A stretch of DNA of 64,000 bases from the NCBI GenBank assembly GCA_031292035.1, contig JARLHX010000407.1, positions 22,237 to 86,236 on the forward strand. The letters run 5' to 3'. Position 1 is the first letter of the stretch. Each line of letters starts with the position of its first letter. The notes beneath the pieces are model-generated. The model saw nothing but the letters and a program-made list of their open reading frames with translations. It was not told where the DNA came from and made no database searches. Source of the stretch: Negativicutes bacterium. Its GTDB lineage: Bacteria; Bacillota_C; Negativicutes; Sporomusales_B; JARLHX01. The translations under genes and the position numbers were made by a program. Below are positions 8,777 to 18,177 of this stretch, piece after piece.

Positions 8777-10696
8777 ATGGATATCAAAACAACGATTATC
8801 TCTCCCTTTCCCAGTCTTTATAAAACCGCGCTCGAAGTCATCGAAGAACGGGCGGCTGAGTGGATTGGCACGGTGAATGCCGTTTTATTAAAGTCGCTGG
8901 GGACAGGGGTAATCGAGAGCCGGGAAGAGATTGCTCAGGGGACTGAAGTCATTGTAAGCCGCGGCAATACTGCGGCGCGTATCGAAAAGCACATCCAGAT
9001 TCCGGTCGTGCATATTCAGGTTACCGCGGTGGATATTATGCAGGCGCTAAAACAGGTTGGCGATAGCTGCGCGCAAGTCGGAGTAATGGGATTTCCGGGT
9101 GTTGTTTACGAATGCGAAAAAGTGGGCGAATTGATGGGGATTTCCATTCGTGAACTGGAGCTTCCCGCCAAAGATGATGTTGAGGAAGTACATAAAGTAA
9201 TAAAAGAGGCGATCGACAGCGGGATCAGTGTAATCATCGGCGATAATAGCGCCAGCAGCGTTGCGGTCAAATTTGGAATCCAAGGAATTCTCATCGAATC
9301 AGGCAAGAATGCCATCTACAAGGCCATCAAAGAAGCGGAAACCATTGCGATTGTCCAGCGAACAGAAAAAGAGCGGGCCAAACTGCTGAATACCATTATC
9401 GAGTCGTCAACTGACGGGATCGTTGCTGTTGATAAAAATGGCCGCATTACCTATTTCAACCCGATGGCGCAAGATATCTTTAAGCGCACTGCCGCCCGGG
9501 CGGTCGGCAAGAGTGTCGGAGAGGTCATCAGCAACACTCAGCTCATTGATGTTTTGAAATCGGGAATCCCCCAATTTGCCGACATCCAGCACATTGGGAA
9601 GAAGGTCATCGCTACAAAACGGATTCCGATTAAGGTAAATGATGAAACAGTCGGGGCTATTGCAAGCTTTCAGGACGTCACTCAACTTCAGATTTTTGAA
9701 CAAATCATCAGGCAGAAACTGCATCACAAGGGCTTGGTTGCCAAAGCAACCCTTGACCAGTTTATTGGTTCATCCCAAGTCATGCAAACCTTAAAAGGTC
9801 GGACGAAGAAATTTGCCATGACCGACTCCACGGTGCTGATCACTGGTGAATCAGGGACAGGCAAGGAGATGCTGGCGCAAAGTATTCATAATTTGAGCAA
9901 ACGGAAGATCGGGCCGTTTGTGGCGATCAATTGCGGCGCTCTTCCAGAAAGCTTGCTGGAAAGTGAAATGTTTGGCTATGAACAGGGGGCTTTTACCGGC
10001 GCAAAAAGAGGCGGCAAGGTGGGCCTGTTCGAACTGGCTCACGGCGGAACCATCTTTTTGGACGAAATTGGTGAAATGCCGCTACCCTTGCAATCGAGGC
10101 TGCTCAGGGTGTTGCAGGAAAAAGAGGTGATGCGCCTGGGGGCTGATCGTGTCATCCCGATTGACGTGCGCGTGATTGCTGCAACCAACCAGGACCTTGA
10201 GACCCTGGTGGCTGCTAAAGCATTCCGTAACGATTTATATTACCGTCTGAATATCCTCCGGCTTTGTATTCCGCCGTTAAGAGAACGAGTGGAAGACATC
10301 CCGGAACTTGTGGAACACTTTTTGCATCTTTATTCCAATATAAATCCCGATGTCGTTGGGATTAGTCCGCTGGCGGTGAGACTGCTTCAGCTTCATTCGT
10401 GGAGTGGCAATGTTCGCGAGCTATACAGCGGACTGGAGCGGGTGATGCTGCTTGCAACCGAGCCGGTGATTGAAGACGGCGATGTCAAGGAGGTTTTGCC
10501 GATCCGCGCCAACCCTTCTAAGGTAGCTGCTCTTCCGACCAATGGTGCTTTGGTTCAAATGGAAAAGGAAGCCATCACACAATTGCTGATTGAAGAAGAA
10601 TTTAATTATAGTCGGGTGGCTGCTCGCTTGGGGATTAGCCGGCAAACCCTATGGCGGAGGCTGAAGGGTTGGCAGAATAAAAGTGCCGACCAGTAA
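8777..10696 (+). CDS. Sigma-54-dependent activator, PrpR-N/PAS/AAA+/Fis architecture
   Basis: 639 residues. An N-terminal PrpR-type sensor domain (about 1-195) is followed by a PAS domain (about 200-310; ESSTDGIVAVDKNGRITYFN), a sigma-54 AAA+ domain with Walker A GESGTGKE and the sigma-54-contact loop GAFTGA, and a C-terminal Fis-type helix-turn-helix (NYSRVAARLGISRQTLWRRL). Start ATG 8777 has GGAGG 11 bases upstream; a GTG at 8750 is less likely. A sigma-54 promoter and a perfect inverted repeat lie directly downstream, before the hydroxy-acid operon it presumably activates. The effector is probably a carboxylate, by analogy with PrpR. Confidence 0.93.
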   Translation: MDIKTTIISPFPSLYKTALEVIEERAAEWIGTVNAVLLKSLGTGVIESREEIAQGTEVIVSRGNTAARIEKHIQIPVVHIQVTAVDIMQALKQVGDSCAQVGVMGFPGVVYECEKVGELMGISIRELELPAKDDVEEVHKVIKEAIDSGISVIIGDNSASSVAVKFGIQGILIESGKNAIYKAIKEAETIAIVQRTEKERAKLLNTIIESSTDGIVAVDKNGRITYFNPMAQDIFKRTAARAVGKSVGEVISNTQLIDVLKSGIPQFADIQHIGKKVIATKRIPIKVNDETVGAIASFQDVTQLQIFEQIIRQKLHHKGLVAKATLDQFIGSSQVMQTLKGRTKKFAMTDSTVLITGESGTGKEMLAQSIHNLSKRKIGPFVAINCGALPESLLESEMFGYEQGAFTGAKRGGKVGLFELAHGGTIFLDEIGEMPLPLQSRLLRVLQEKEVMRLGADRVIPIDVRVIAATNQDLETLVAAKAFRNDLYYRLNILRLCIPPLRERVEDIPELVEHFLHLYSNINPDVVGISPLAVRLLQLHSWSGNVRELYSGLERVMLLATEPVIEDGDVKEVLPIRANPSKVAALPTNGALVQMEKEAITQLLIEEEFNYSRVAARLGISRQTLWRRLKGWQNKSADQ

Positions 10697-10739
10697 TGGT
10701 GTTGAATGAAACCCGGATAACTAGCAAAGCAGATGGGTG

Positions 10740-10777
10740 AAACGTTACAAAATGGAACGCAACATTTTGTAACGTTT
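10740..10777. promoter_or_regulatory. 15-bp perfect inverted repeat, candidate enhancer (UAS) for the sigma-54 activator
   Basis: Arms AAACGTTACAAAATG (10740-10754) and its exact complement (10763-10777) are separated by 8 bases. It lies about 120 bp upstream of the -24 element at 10900, a normal enhancer distance. The T-rich tail (TTTTATTGTTTT) means it could also terminate the regulator transcript. Confidence 0.7.
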
Positions 10778-10899
10778 TATTGTTTTCAGGCGCCGTCAAG
10801 CGGTTGTAAAGTCTGGGTAAGGAGTCGGTATGGTCATCAACTATTGTTAGTGCTGGGATCGGCAGGTTATAACCTTTGATTTGGCAATGGCCGCAGTTA

Positions 10900-10915
10900 T
10901 GGCACGTAATTTGCA
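10900..10915 (+). promoter_or_regulatory. Sigma-54 (-24/-12) promoter
   Basis: TGGCACG-TAAT-TTGCA matches the sigma-54 consensus TGGCACG-N4-TTGC. It lies 86 bp before the first gene of the UxaA operon and downstream of a sigma-54 activator gene. Confidence 0.92.
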
Positions 10916-11000
10916 ATAACACTAGTTAGAGTTGATCTATGAGGGGAATTGACAAGCGAGAACAGGGGATATCATAACTAACGTTTCGGGGAGGGATATA

Positions 11001-11297
11001 ATGAGCAATGTGAGAGCAATTCTAATGAAGTCAGGGGATAATGTTGCCACTGTGGTTGAAATGGCAAGCCCGGGGACAGAAGTGACCTTTATGCTGGACG
11101 GAGTTCCCGGTTCGCAAACTTCGCTTGATCCCATTCCGTTTGGGCACAAGATTGCGATTGTGGACATAACCTCAGGTCAGCCCATACGGAAATACGGCGA
11201 ATCAATCGGTGCTGCAACTGCACATATCAAGGCCGGCCAGCATGTTCATGTGCATAATACCGAAAGTTGCCGCGGCCGCGGGGACAAGAATCATTAG
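11001..11297 (+). CDS. UxaA-family dehydratase, small SAF-domain subunit
   Basis: 98 residues forming a SAF domain like the N-terminal part of altronate dehydratase UxaA or the small subunit of sulfolactate lyase: FGHKIAIVDITSGQPIRKYGESIGAATAHIKAGQHVHVHN. It would complete the active site of the large subunit encoded next. GGGGAGGG lies 6 bases before ATG. First gene of the sigma-54 operon. Which sugar acid or hydroxy acid is dehydrated cannot be decided. Confidence 0.85.
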   Translation: MSNVRAILMKSGDNVATVVEMASPGTEVTFMLDGVPGSQTSLDPIPFGHKIAIVDITSGQPIRKYGESIGAATAHIKAGQHVHVHNTESCRGRGDKNH

Positions 11298-11339
11298 GAC
11301 ATAACAGTCAAGTTACAACAAGTATGGGGGTAATATTGT

Positions 11340-12503
11340 ATGAAGTTTATGGGGTATAGGCGTCCGGACGGTAAAGTGGGGGTACGTAACCATGTGTTGA
11401 TTCTGCCTACCGTTACTTGCGCTAATCATGTGGCCAGAAGTATTTCCTTGGGGATAAAAGGGACAATGTGGGTTGAGCACGCCCATGGCTGCTCCCGGCT
11501 TTCGCCAGACGCCGTTCAGGCAGCCAGAGTGTTTGTCGGTCATGGCGCCCATCCCAATGTGTTTGGGGTTGTGGTTGTCGGGCTGGGCTGTGAACTGATC
11601 CGGGCGCAAAACGTCGCTGCCGAAATAAAAAAACAATGCCCGGACAAGCCGGTACATGTTGTCATCATTCAGGAAGAGGGCGGCACCTTTGGCGCCGTGC
11701 AGGCAGGCTCGATAGCGGCGCAAAAAATGGTGCTGGATGCGTCGCTGGCTGTTCGTGAGCCCATTGATGTGTCGGAACTCATTCTGGGGACCGAATGCGG
11801 CGGGTCGGATGCCTGCTCGGGTCTGTCGGCAAATCCCGCTCTGGGGGCGGCTTGTGACCTCTTGATCGATGCCGGAGGTACCGCCATTTTAGGCGAAACA
11901 CCCGAATTAATGGGGGCCGAGCATCTCTTGGCCGCCAGGGCGGTCAATAAGGATGTGGGCGCCCGCTGTATTGAGACTGTCGAAGAATTTGAGAAATCGA
12001 TGAAGACAGTCGGTGTAGATTTGCGCGGCACCAATCCGTCGCCAGGCAATATTGAAGGCGGTCTGTCCTCCATTGAGGAGAAGTCGCTTGGCTGTATTTA
12101 TAAAGCCGGCACAAGGCCGGTGCAGGATGTCATCAAATATGCTCAGCCGATCGAAAAGAAGGGCCTCATTTTTATGGACACGACCGGCAATGACGCAGAG
12201 CAGTTAAGCGGCATGGTGGCTGGCGGCTGTCATATTGTTGTCTTTACTACCGGCCGGGGCAATCCGATGGGATCACCCATCGCTCCGACGGTCAAAGTGT
12301 CAAGCAACACCTTCACCTTTGAGAAAATGCGCTGCGATATGGATGTCAACGCCGGGACGATTATTACTGGCGAAGAAACGGTCCAGCAGGTCGGACAGCG
12401 TATTTTCGAGGAAGTCATTGCTGCCGCCTCAGGTAAATTAACCCGGGCGGAAGCCACCGGGCACAATGATTTTGCGGTATGGGGTGTATGGCCCACCGTG
12501 TAG
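11340..12503 (+). CDS. UxaA-family dehydratase, large subunit
   Basis: 387 residues matching the catalytic part of altronate/galactarate dehydratases and (R)-sulfolactate sulfo-lyase: opening GYRRPDGKVGVRNHVLILPTVTCAN, then HAHGCSR, GLGCE, GTECGGSDACSGLSANPALG and GRGNPMGSPIAPTVKVSSN. Conserved Cys/His residues bind the metal cofactor. The enzyme eliminates water (or sulfite) from a 2,3-hydroxy acid in the cytoplasm. The small subunit is a separate gene 43 bp upstream, as in split UxaA systems. Downstream lyase and transporters suggest uptake and breakdown of a sugar acid. Confidence 0.88.
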   Translation: MKFMGYRRPDGKVGVRNHVLILPTVTCANHVARSISLGIKGTMWVEHAHGCSRLSPDAVQAARVFVGHGAHPNVFGVVVVGLGCELIRAQNVAAEIKKQCPDKPVHVVIIQEEGGTFGAVQAGSIAAQKMVLDASLAVREPIDVSELILGTECGGSDACSGLSANPALGAACDLLIDAGGTAILGETPELMGAEHLLAARAVNKDVGARCIETVEEFEKSMKTVGVDLRGTNPSPGNIEGGLSSIEEKSLGCIYKAGTRPVQDVIKYAQPIEKKGLIFMDTTGNDAEQLSGMVAGGCHIVVFTTGRGNPMGSPIAPTVKVSSNTFTFEKMRCDMDVNAGTIITGEETVQQVGQRIFEEVIAAASGKLTRAEATGHNDFAVWGVWPTV

Positions 12504-12525
12504 TTTTGCAAAAGGAGAATGAGAA

Positions 12526-13797
12526 ATGGACATTATTCAAGAGTTAATCAAAAATGTGCCGTTGCCGCGGATTGTAAAGGTGAAACAGCATTTTCCGGCG
12601 ACAGAGGTCACGAATGTGGCTCAGGCTGTGAAAGAGCAGTTGGCCAAACCGGGGGTCGGCGACACCGTCCGGCCCGGCATGCGGATCGCGGTAACTGTGG
12701 GCAGCCGGGGGATCAGCAAAATCGACCAGATTGCCGCCGCTGTTGTTGCCGAACTCAAAAGCCGCGGGGCGGAGCCCTTTGTCGTGCCAGCCATGGGGAG
12801 TCACGGCGGAGCGTCAGCGGCAGGCCAGATTGAGGTTCTCGCAGGGCTGGGTGTGACCGAGGAGTCGCTGGGCTGCCCGATCCGCTCTTCGATGGAGGTT
12901 GTGGAACTCGGGCACTTGGACAATGGACTGTCTGTCCTAATCGACCGCAATGCCTATGAGGCCGACGGCATCGTGATTCTGAACCGGGTCAAACCCCACA
13001 CCGCCTTCCGGGGCACGTCGGAAAGCGGCCTGGTAAAAATGATTACCATCGGCCTCGGGAAACAAAAGGGCGCCGATTTTTGCCACGCTTATGGCTTTGG
13101 TCACATGGCCAAGCATATTTTGGCAATGTCGGCGATCACCCTGGCTAAAACCAAGATCCTCTTCGGGGTTGGCCTTGTGGAGAACGCGTATGACAAGCCG
13201 ATGAAGATTGTCGGTGTTCCGGCTGCCGAAATCGTGGCAGAAGATGCCAAGCTTTTGGTGGAAGCAAAAGAAAATATGCCCCGGATCTTGTTCGACCCAA
13301 TGGATGTTCTGCTTGTCAATCGCATGGGCAAGGAGTTTTCCGGGAGCGGGATGGACCCGAATATCACCAGCCGCTACCCTACTCCGTTTGCGACAGGTGG
13401 CCCCAAGGTCGAGAAGCTCGTCGTATTTGACCTGACCGACGAAACCCATGGCAACGCCAACGGAATTGGTATGGCCGATTTCACGACACGACGGCTGGTC
13501 AGCCGGATTAACTATGCAGCCATGTACGCCAACGCCTTTACTTCCACCGTTTTAGCGCCGGTACGGGTTCCGGCGACCATGGAAACCGAGCGTGACGCCA
13601 TTTTGGCCGCCATCAAGACCTGTAATGCAAGAGATATTGCCCAGGTTCGGTTGGTGCGTATCCAAGATACCCTGCACCTGGGTGAAATTTGGATTTCGGA
13701 GGCTTTGCTGAGTGAAGCAAAAGCCAATCCGGCCATCACGGTAAGCGGTGAACCTGAGATGATGCGGTTTGATGATGAGGGACGGCTCAGCAATTAG
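12526..13797 (+). CDS. LarA-like (DUF2088 / lactate racemase N-terminal domain) protein
   Basis: 423 residues related to the nickel-pincer lactate racemase superfamily: GSRGISKIDQIAAAVVAEL, PAMGSHGGASAAGQ and RVKPHTAFRGTSESGLVKMITIGLGKQKGA. The family acts by transferring hydride at an alpha-hydroxy acid carbon, so an epimerase or racemase role on the operon's hydroxy-acid substrate is plausible. No larB/C/E cofactor genes are in the window. AAAGGAG precedes ATG; the gene is 22 bp after the dehydratase. Confidence 0.75.
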   Translation: MDIIQELIKNVPLPRIVKVKQHFPATEVTNVAQAVKEQLAKPGVGDTVRPGMRIAVTVGSRGISKIDQIAAAVVAELKSRGAEPFVVPAMGSHGGASAAGQIEVLAGLGVTEESLGCPIRSSMEVVELGHLDNGLSVLIDRNAYEADGIVILNRVKPHTAFRGTSESGLVKMITIGLGKQKGADFCHAYGFGHMAKHILAMSAITLAKTKILFGVGLVENAYDKPMKIVGVPAAEIVAEDAKLLVEAKENMPRILFDPMDVLLVNRMGKEFSGSGMDPNITSRYPTPFATGGPKVEKLVVFDLTDETHGNANGIGMADFTTRRLVSRINYAAMYANAFTSTVLAPVRVPATMETERDAILAAIKTCNARDIAQVRLVRIQDTLHLGEIWISEALLSEAKANPAITVSGEPEMMRFDDEGRLSN

Positions 13798-13837
13798 CGC
13801 GGAATGATATTTTGTGTTGAAGTGGGGGGGGAAACAA

Positions 13838-15124
13838 ATGTCTTATGAAGGCGTTGTAAACAAAGTACCAAGTGGCCGCTGGCTGCGGATTATTCCGGTA
13901 TTGATTCTAGTTAACATCATCTCCTATATCGACCGCATCAATGTTGGTTTCGCCATTGCCGGCGGAATGAGCAAAGACTTGGGCATGACCGCCAGTGTGG
14001 CCGGTATGGCGGCAGGAATCTTTTTTGTTGGTTATATGGTTTTGCAGGTGCCTGGCGGCCATATCGCCGAAAAAGGCAACGCGAAAAAATTTATTGGACT
14101 CAGCATATTGGGCTGGGGTGGGTTGACCATTTTGACTGGCTTTGTTCAAAACTCAACCCAACTGTTAGTTATGCGTTTCTTGCTGGGGATTTCCGAGGGC
14201 GGCGTATGGCCGGCGATTTTTGCGATCATCGCCCACTGGTTTCCCGCCGAAGAGAGCGGTCGGGCAAACAGTTTCTTTGTAAGCAATACGGCGATTGCCG
14301 CTGCCATTGCCGGTCCTTTGTCAGGGATGATCCTGACGTACTATGATTGGCGCATGCTCTTTTTTGTCCAGGGGAGTATGTCGCTGGCGCTGATTTTCAT
14401 TTGGTGGCCACTGATCAGCAACCGCCCGGAAGAGGCCAAATGGATCAGCCAAGAGGAAAAGGAATATCTCACCACCAAGATCGCTGCCGAGCAAGAGGTG
14501 CTCAGTGCGAAAAACACCGGTGCGCCGGTTTCCTACAAGTCGCTGTTTTCCAGTGTCAACATGTGGAAGCTGATTTTAATCTATTTCTGCTATCAAGTGG
14601 GCAACTACGGTTATGTCTTGTGGCTGCCGAGCATTGTAAAAGAAATCACCAAATCCGGGATGAGTATGCTGGGGTTCTTGAATGCCCTGCCGTTTATTGT
14701 GGCCCTGGCCGGCTTGTATATTTTTGGCGCGCTGTCTGATAAAAAGTTCAATCGCCGCCGGTATACGGTGATGACACTGCTGGGATTTGCCGCCTTTTTA
14801 CTGCTATCGACCGCCTTTAAGACCAATGTATGGTTGTCGTTCGGGCTTTTGGTGATGTGCGGTTTCTTCCTGAAGCCGGCGACAAGCCTTTTCTGGACGA
14901 TGCCGCCGCTGCTCTTCCCTTCTGACGTATTGGGCGGAGTTCGCGGGATTATTAATGCGTTAGGCAATCTCGGAGGGCTCGTCGGTCCGGCGGTAGTGGG
15001 CTGGGTAGTCTGGTACACCGACAGTTTCGTCTGGGGAATTTATATTATGGTGGCTTTTTTAGTGGCGGGGGCCGCCCTCACGGCATCTATGCCCAAAATT
15101 ACAGCTGAACCGTTGAAGAAATAA
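13838..15124 (+). CDS. MFS transporter, anion:cation symporter (ACS) type
   Basis: About 428 residues with 12 hydrophobic helices and the ACS-family opening NIISYIDRINVGFA, typical of hexuronate, glucarate and other organic-anion carriers. A GTGGGGGGGG ribosome-binding site precedes ATG 13838; the TTG at 13814 is rejected as start. Within the sigma-54 operon it is the likely importer of the hydroxy acid or sugar acid processed by the neighbouring enzymes. Confidence 0.88.
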   Translation: MSYEGVVNKVPSGRWLRIIPVLILVNIISYIDRINVGFAIAGGMSKDLGMTASVAGMAAGIFFVGYMVLQVPGGHIAEKGNAKKFIGLSILGWGGLTILTGFVQNSTQLLVMRFLLGISEGGVWPAIFAIIAHWFPAEESGRANSFFVSNTAIAAAIAGPLSGMILTYYDWRMLFFVQGSMSLALIFIWWPLISNRPEEAKWISQEEKEYLTTKIAAEQEVLSAKNTGAPVSYKSLFSSVNMWKLILIYFCYQVGNYGYVLWLPSIVKEITKSGMSMLGFLNALPFIVALAGLYIFGALSDKKFNRRRYTVMTLLGFAAFLLLSTAFKTNVWLSFGLLVMCGFFLKPATSLFWTMPPLLFPSDVLGGVRGIINALGNLGGLVGPAVVGWVVWYTDSFVWGIYIMVAFLVAGAALTASMPKITAEPLKK

Positions 15125-15256
15125 TCTGTTTAGGGCTGTTGCCTCGGAAGCGCTAAACCAGGTGAACTCCCCTGGCGCGAGTGGTGGGTTCAATGGCTGG
15201 CCCGCCGATTGCTTCTATGATTTTGAGGGTTAACAGAACAGAGGAGGAGAGTGTGA

Positions 15257-16582
15257 ATGGATAAAAATGCTGCGAAACCTCTTATGACTAATGTTCGATA
15301 TGGCATATTGGCGATGTTATTTGTTGTAACTACATTAAACTTCGCGGATCGCGCGACATTAGCGATGACCGCTCCGGCCATTCGGAAGGATCTGGGGTTG
15401 GACGCCGTGTCAATGGGCTACATCTTTTCCGCCTTTGGTTGGTCTTATACCGCGATGCAGATTCCCAGCGGCTGGCTTTTGGACAAGTTTGGGTCACGGA
15501 TAGTTTACGGGCTGGGGCTTTTTCTATGGTCATTTTTTACGGCGCTGCAGGGGACGGTGGGCTTCTTTAGCGGTGCATCGGTTGCTATTGTGTTTTTCTT
15601 ATACCGGTTTCTCATGGGGGCGGCGGAAGCGCCGTCTAATCCGGCAAACGCCCGCGTTGTCGCCTGTTGGTTTCCTACCAACCAGCGTGGACTGGCGACC
15701 TCCATTCCTAATTCTTCGCAGTATTTCGCATTAGCAATGTTCACCCCGATTATGGGATGGATTGCGACTGTCTTTGGCTGGCAGCATGTATTCTATTTTA
15801 TGGGTCTCGCAGGAATCGCATTGGCATTATTTTGGTTTAGGGTAATTTATGATCCGCATGCTCATCCGCGCGTAAATCAGGCCGAGATTGATTTTATCAA
15901 GGCGGGCGGAGGGTTGGTGGATATCGGCAATAAGACCGAAATCAAGTGGTCTTATATCCGGCAAATGATTACAAACCGTATGATGATCGGTGTCTATACT
16001 GCTCAGTTCTGTATCAATACGATTAGTTGGTTCTTTCTCACCTGGTTTCCGACATACCTGGTTCAAGCGAAAGGTATGTCTATTCTGAAAGTAGGTATTA
16101 TTGCTGCCATTCCGGCCATCGCCGGGTTTATCGGCAATTTATTGGGAGGCGCTGTATCCGACTGGATGATAAGGCGGGGAATCAGCCTGACGGTGGCGCG
16201 TAAAACCCCGATCGTACTTGGACTGGTCATGTCAGGCAGCATTATGATTGCTAACTATGTGACAAGTGAATGGGTTGTCATTGCGGTAATGACCCTGGCG
16301 TTTTTCTCCAAGGGGGTAGGCGCACTGGGGTGGGTCATTGTCAGCGATACTTCGCCGAAGGAAATGGTTGGTCTTAGCGGCGGGATTTTCAATTTCGCCA
16401 GTAATATTGCCAGTATCGCCACACCGATAGTCATCGGCTATATTCTCCAGGCGACGCAATCTTTCAACGGCGCCTTGATCTATGTTGGCAGCATGGGACT
16501 TTTAGGAGCCGCGTCCTACCTATTCATTGTGCCGGAGATTAAACGGGTAGAATTGATTAAAGAAGACAATGCCCAGGCATAG
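15257..16582 (+). CDS. MFS transporter, ACS type (second in operon)
   Basis: 441 residues and 12 helices, with the signature VVTTLNFADRATLAMTAPAIRKDLGL and SGWLLDKFGSR of glucarate/hexuronate-type carriers. GAGGAGGAG lies just before ATG. It is separated by 132 bp from the first carrier; no clear terminator or promoter was seen there. Two ACS carriers in one operon suggest two related substrates or an uptake/efflux pair. Confidence 0.88.
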   Translation: MDKNAAKPLMTNVRYGILAMLFVVTTLNFADRATLAMTAPAIRKDLGLDAVSMGYIFSAFGWSYTAMQIPSGWLLDKFGSRIVYGLGLFLWSFFTALQGTVGFFSGASVAIVFFLYRFLMGAAEAPSNPANARVVACWFPTNQRGLATSIPNSSQYFALAMFTPIMGWIATVFGWQHVFYFMGLAGIALALFWFRVIYDPHAHPRVNQAEIDFIKAGGGLVDIGNKTEIKWSYIRQMITNRMMIGVYTAQFCINTISWFFLTWFPTYLVQAKGMSILKVGIIAAIPAIAGFIGNLLGGAVSDWMIRRGISLTVARKTPIVLGLVMSGSIMIANYVTSEWVVIAVMTLAFFSKGVGALGWVIVSDTSPKEMVGLSGGIFNFASNIASIATPIVIGYILQATQSFNGALIYVGSMGLLGAASYLFIVPEIKRVELIKEDNAQA

Positions 16583-16637
16583 CAGTATCTCTGGGGAGAA
16601 TGGCAGAAAACTAGTCATAATTCAGGAGGCTAACAAT

Positions 16638-17534
16638 ATGGATATCAGTTTTATCAAAGGAGTCATTGTGCCGGTGGTTACTCCGGTTGACGCCGAAGAC
16701 AGGGTAGTCGAAAAAAGCTACCGTCAAGTCATTGAACATGTCATCCAGGGCGGGGTACACGGCGTTTTCGCCTTGGGCAGCAATGGCGAATTTTATGGAC
16801 TAGACTTCGAGCAGCAAAAAAGAGCGGTGGAAATCGCAGTCGATCAGACGGCAGGTCGGGTTCCCGTATATGCCGGTATTGGCTCCATTACCACCAGGGA
16901 ATGTGTCAAATGCGCCATCATGGCGGAGGCGGCCGGGGCGCAAGCCATCACCATTTTGCCGCCGATGTTCATCAGCCCCAATGAAGATGAACTGTATGAA
17001 CACTTCCGGGCCATTGCCGCCGCGACCAAGCTGCCGGCATTGATTTACAACAACCCTGACCGCTGCAAGGTCAATGTCTCGGCCAATCTGGTGGAAAAAA
17101 TGGCAAATAACATCCCCAATATGGTCGGCGCCAAAGATTCAAGCGGCGACCTGACCCTCACCTCGGAATATATCCGCCGGACCCGTGGGAAAGATTTCAG
17201 AGTCATGGCCGGCCGGGACACCATGATCCTCGGGACGATGGTTTACGGCGGTTACGGCTGTGTGGCAGCTACCGCCAATGTGGCGCCGCAGCTGGTGGTC
17301 AGCATCTATGATAAATTTATGGCCGGCGACATGGCCGGAGCACTTGATGCCCAGTATGAACTTGCCCCTCTGCGCATCGGCTTTGGTCTTGGCAGCTGGC
17401 CGGTTGTGACCAAAGAAGCGGTAAGGCTGCTCGGCTTTGAGGTCGGCGATCCGATCAGGCCGAACGCCCCCTGCACCGAAGACAATCTGGCCAAGCTGAA
17501 AGCTATTTTGGCGAAAATGAGTTTAATAAAGTAG
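16638..17534 (+). CDS. DapA-family (dihydrodipicolinate synthase / aldolase) lyase
   Basis: 298 residues with the TIM-barrel pattern of class I pyruvate-dependent lyases: LGSNGEF in place of the usual GTTGE, Schiff-base Lys K166 in GAKDSSGD and Tyr Y137 in LIYNNP. Members include DapA, N-acetylneuraminate lyase and 2-keto-3-deoxy-sugar acid aldolases. In an operon with a UxaA dehydratase and carriers, cleavage of a 2-keto-3-deoxy acid is more likely than lysine synthesis. TCAGGAGG precedes ATG 16638; a longer frame from 16569 overlaps the preceding carrier and is rejected. Confidence 0.85.
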   Translation: MDISFIKGVIVPVVTPVDAEDRVVEKSYRQVIEHVIQGGVHGVFALGSNGEFYGLDFEQQKRAVEIAVDQTAGRVPVYAGIGSITTRECVKCAIMAEAAGAQAITILPPMFISPNEDELYEHFRAIAAATKLPALIYNNPDRCKVNVSANLVEKMANNIPNMVGAKDSSGDLTLTSEYIRRTRGKDFRVMAGRDTMILGTMVYGGYGCVAATANVAPQLVVSIYDKFMAGDMAGALDAQYELAPLRIGFGLGSWPVVTKEAVRLLGFEVGDPIRPNAPCTEDNLAKLKAILAKMSLIK

Positions 17535-17539
17535 AGCTT

Positions 17540-17579
17540 AACAAGAAAAAACCCGCGAATTCGCGGGTTTTTTCTTGTT
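17540..17579. terminator. Perfectly palindromic terminator ending the sigma-54 operon
   Basis: Forty bases forming a perfect palindrome (AACAAG-AAAAAA-CCCGCGAA and complement). The GC core is flanked by A6 and T6, so it can terminate in both directions. Confidence 0.93.
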
Positions 17580-17744
17580 CTTGGCAGAGTTGTGGAGGGG
17601 ATATTGGCGCCTATTCGGTCCCGCTTGCCCTCACTAACCTTGAGCAGCAGGAATTGGCAGGTTGGAAGTGTAATACCTGACAGCAAACAGTGTTTCAAAG
17701 CTTCATCATCATCACATACTGATAGATGGCAGGAGGGGACAGGC

Positions 17745-18089
17745 GTGAAGTCAAAACCAAAAGTGAAAAAGCCGGTTACGGCAACAGACTTGGTTTCGGT
17801 ACGCAGGCAATGGAACAGCTGGGAAATTGCCCAGGTATATGTCGGCGAAGTGTCCAATCCCCTTTGGGACCTGGTCAGTGGCGGTGTAAAGGAGTCGTCC
17901 CCGGAGGCTTTCATTTTTGGCTATATTTTTTGTGACGCCATTGTTTCAGGCAGTGTCGCCCATTCCTGTCTGCACGGCACCGCACCCCACAGTATCAAAA
18001 TCTGTATTTTGCGCAACGACAATCCGCCGCGCATTTTCAACCATTTTTTAGAACTTGTAGGGCCAAAACCAGCCTCATGGCAAAGATAG
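17745..18089 (+). CDS. Hypothetical protein, 114 residues
   Basis: Not recognised. The GTG at 17745 has AGGAGGGG about 8 bases upstream, and the encoded protein starts with a basic stretch (KSKPKVKKP). It is soluble in composition, with a Trp-containing middle (RRQWNSWEIAQVYVGEV) and three Cys in its second half. It sits between the operon terminator and the photolyase gene (88 bp). The frame continues upstream to 17592, but that part overlaps no ribosome-binding site and looks non-coding. Confidence 0.5.
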   Translation: MKSKPKVKKPVTATDLVSVRRQWNSWEIAQVYVGEVSNPLWDLVSGGVKESSPEAFIFGYIFCDAIVSGSVAHSCLHGTAPHSIKICILRNDNPPRIFNHFLELVGPKPASWQR

Positions 18090-18177
18090 GCTGACTGCCC
18101 AGGATCAGAATGAGACAGGGCTTGATGCAAGGGAATATCTTGTTATCAGGCCGGTCGGCAGTGGGGGAGGAAAAGGT

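Noticed and set aside
17592..17744. N-terminal extension of the 114-residue hypothetical gene
   Set aside because: No ribosome-binding site supports a start there, and the GTG at 17745 has a strong AGGAGGGG site.
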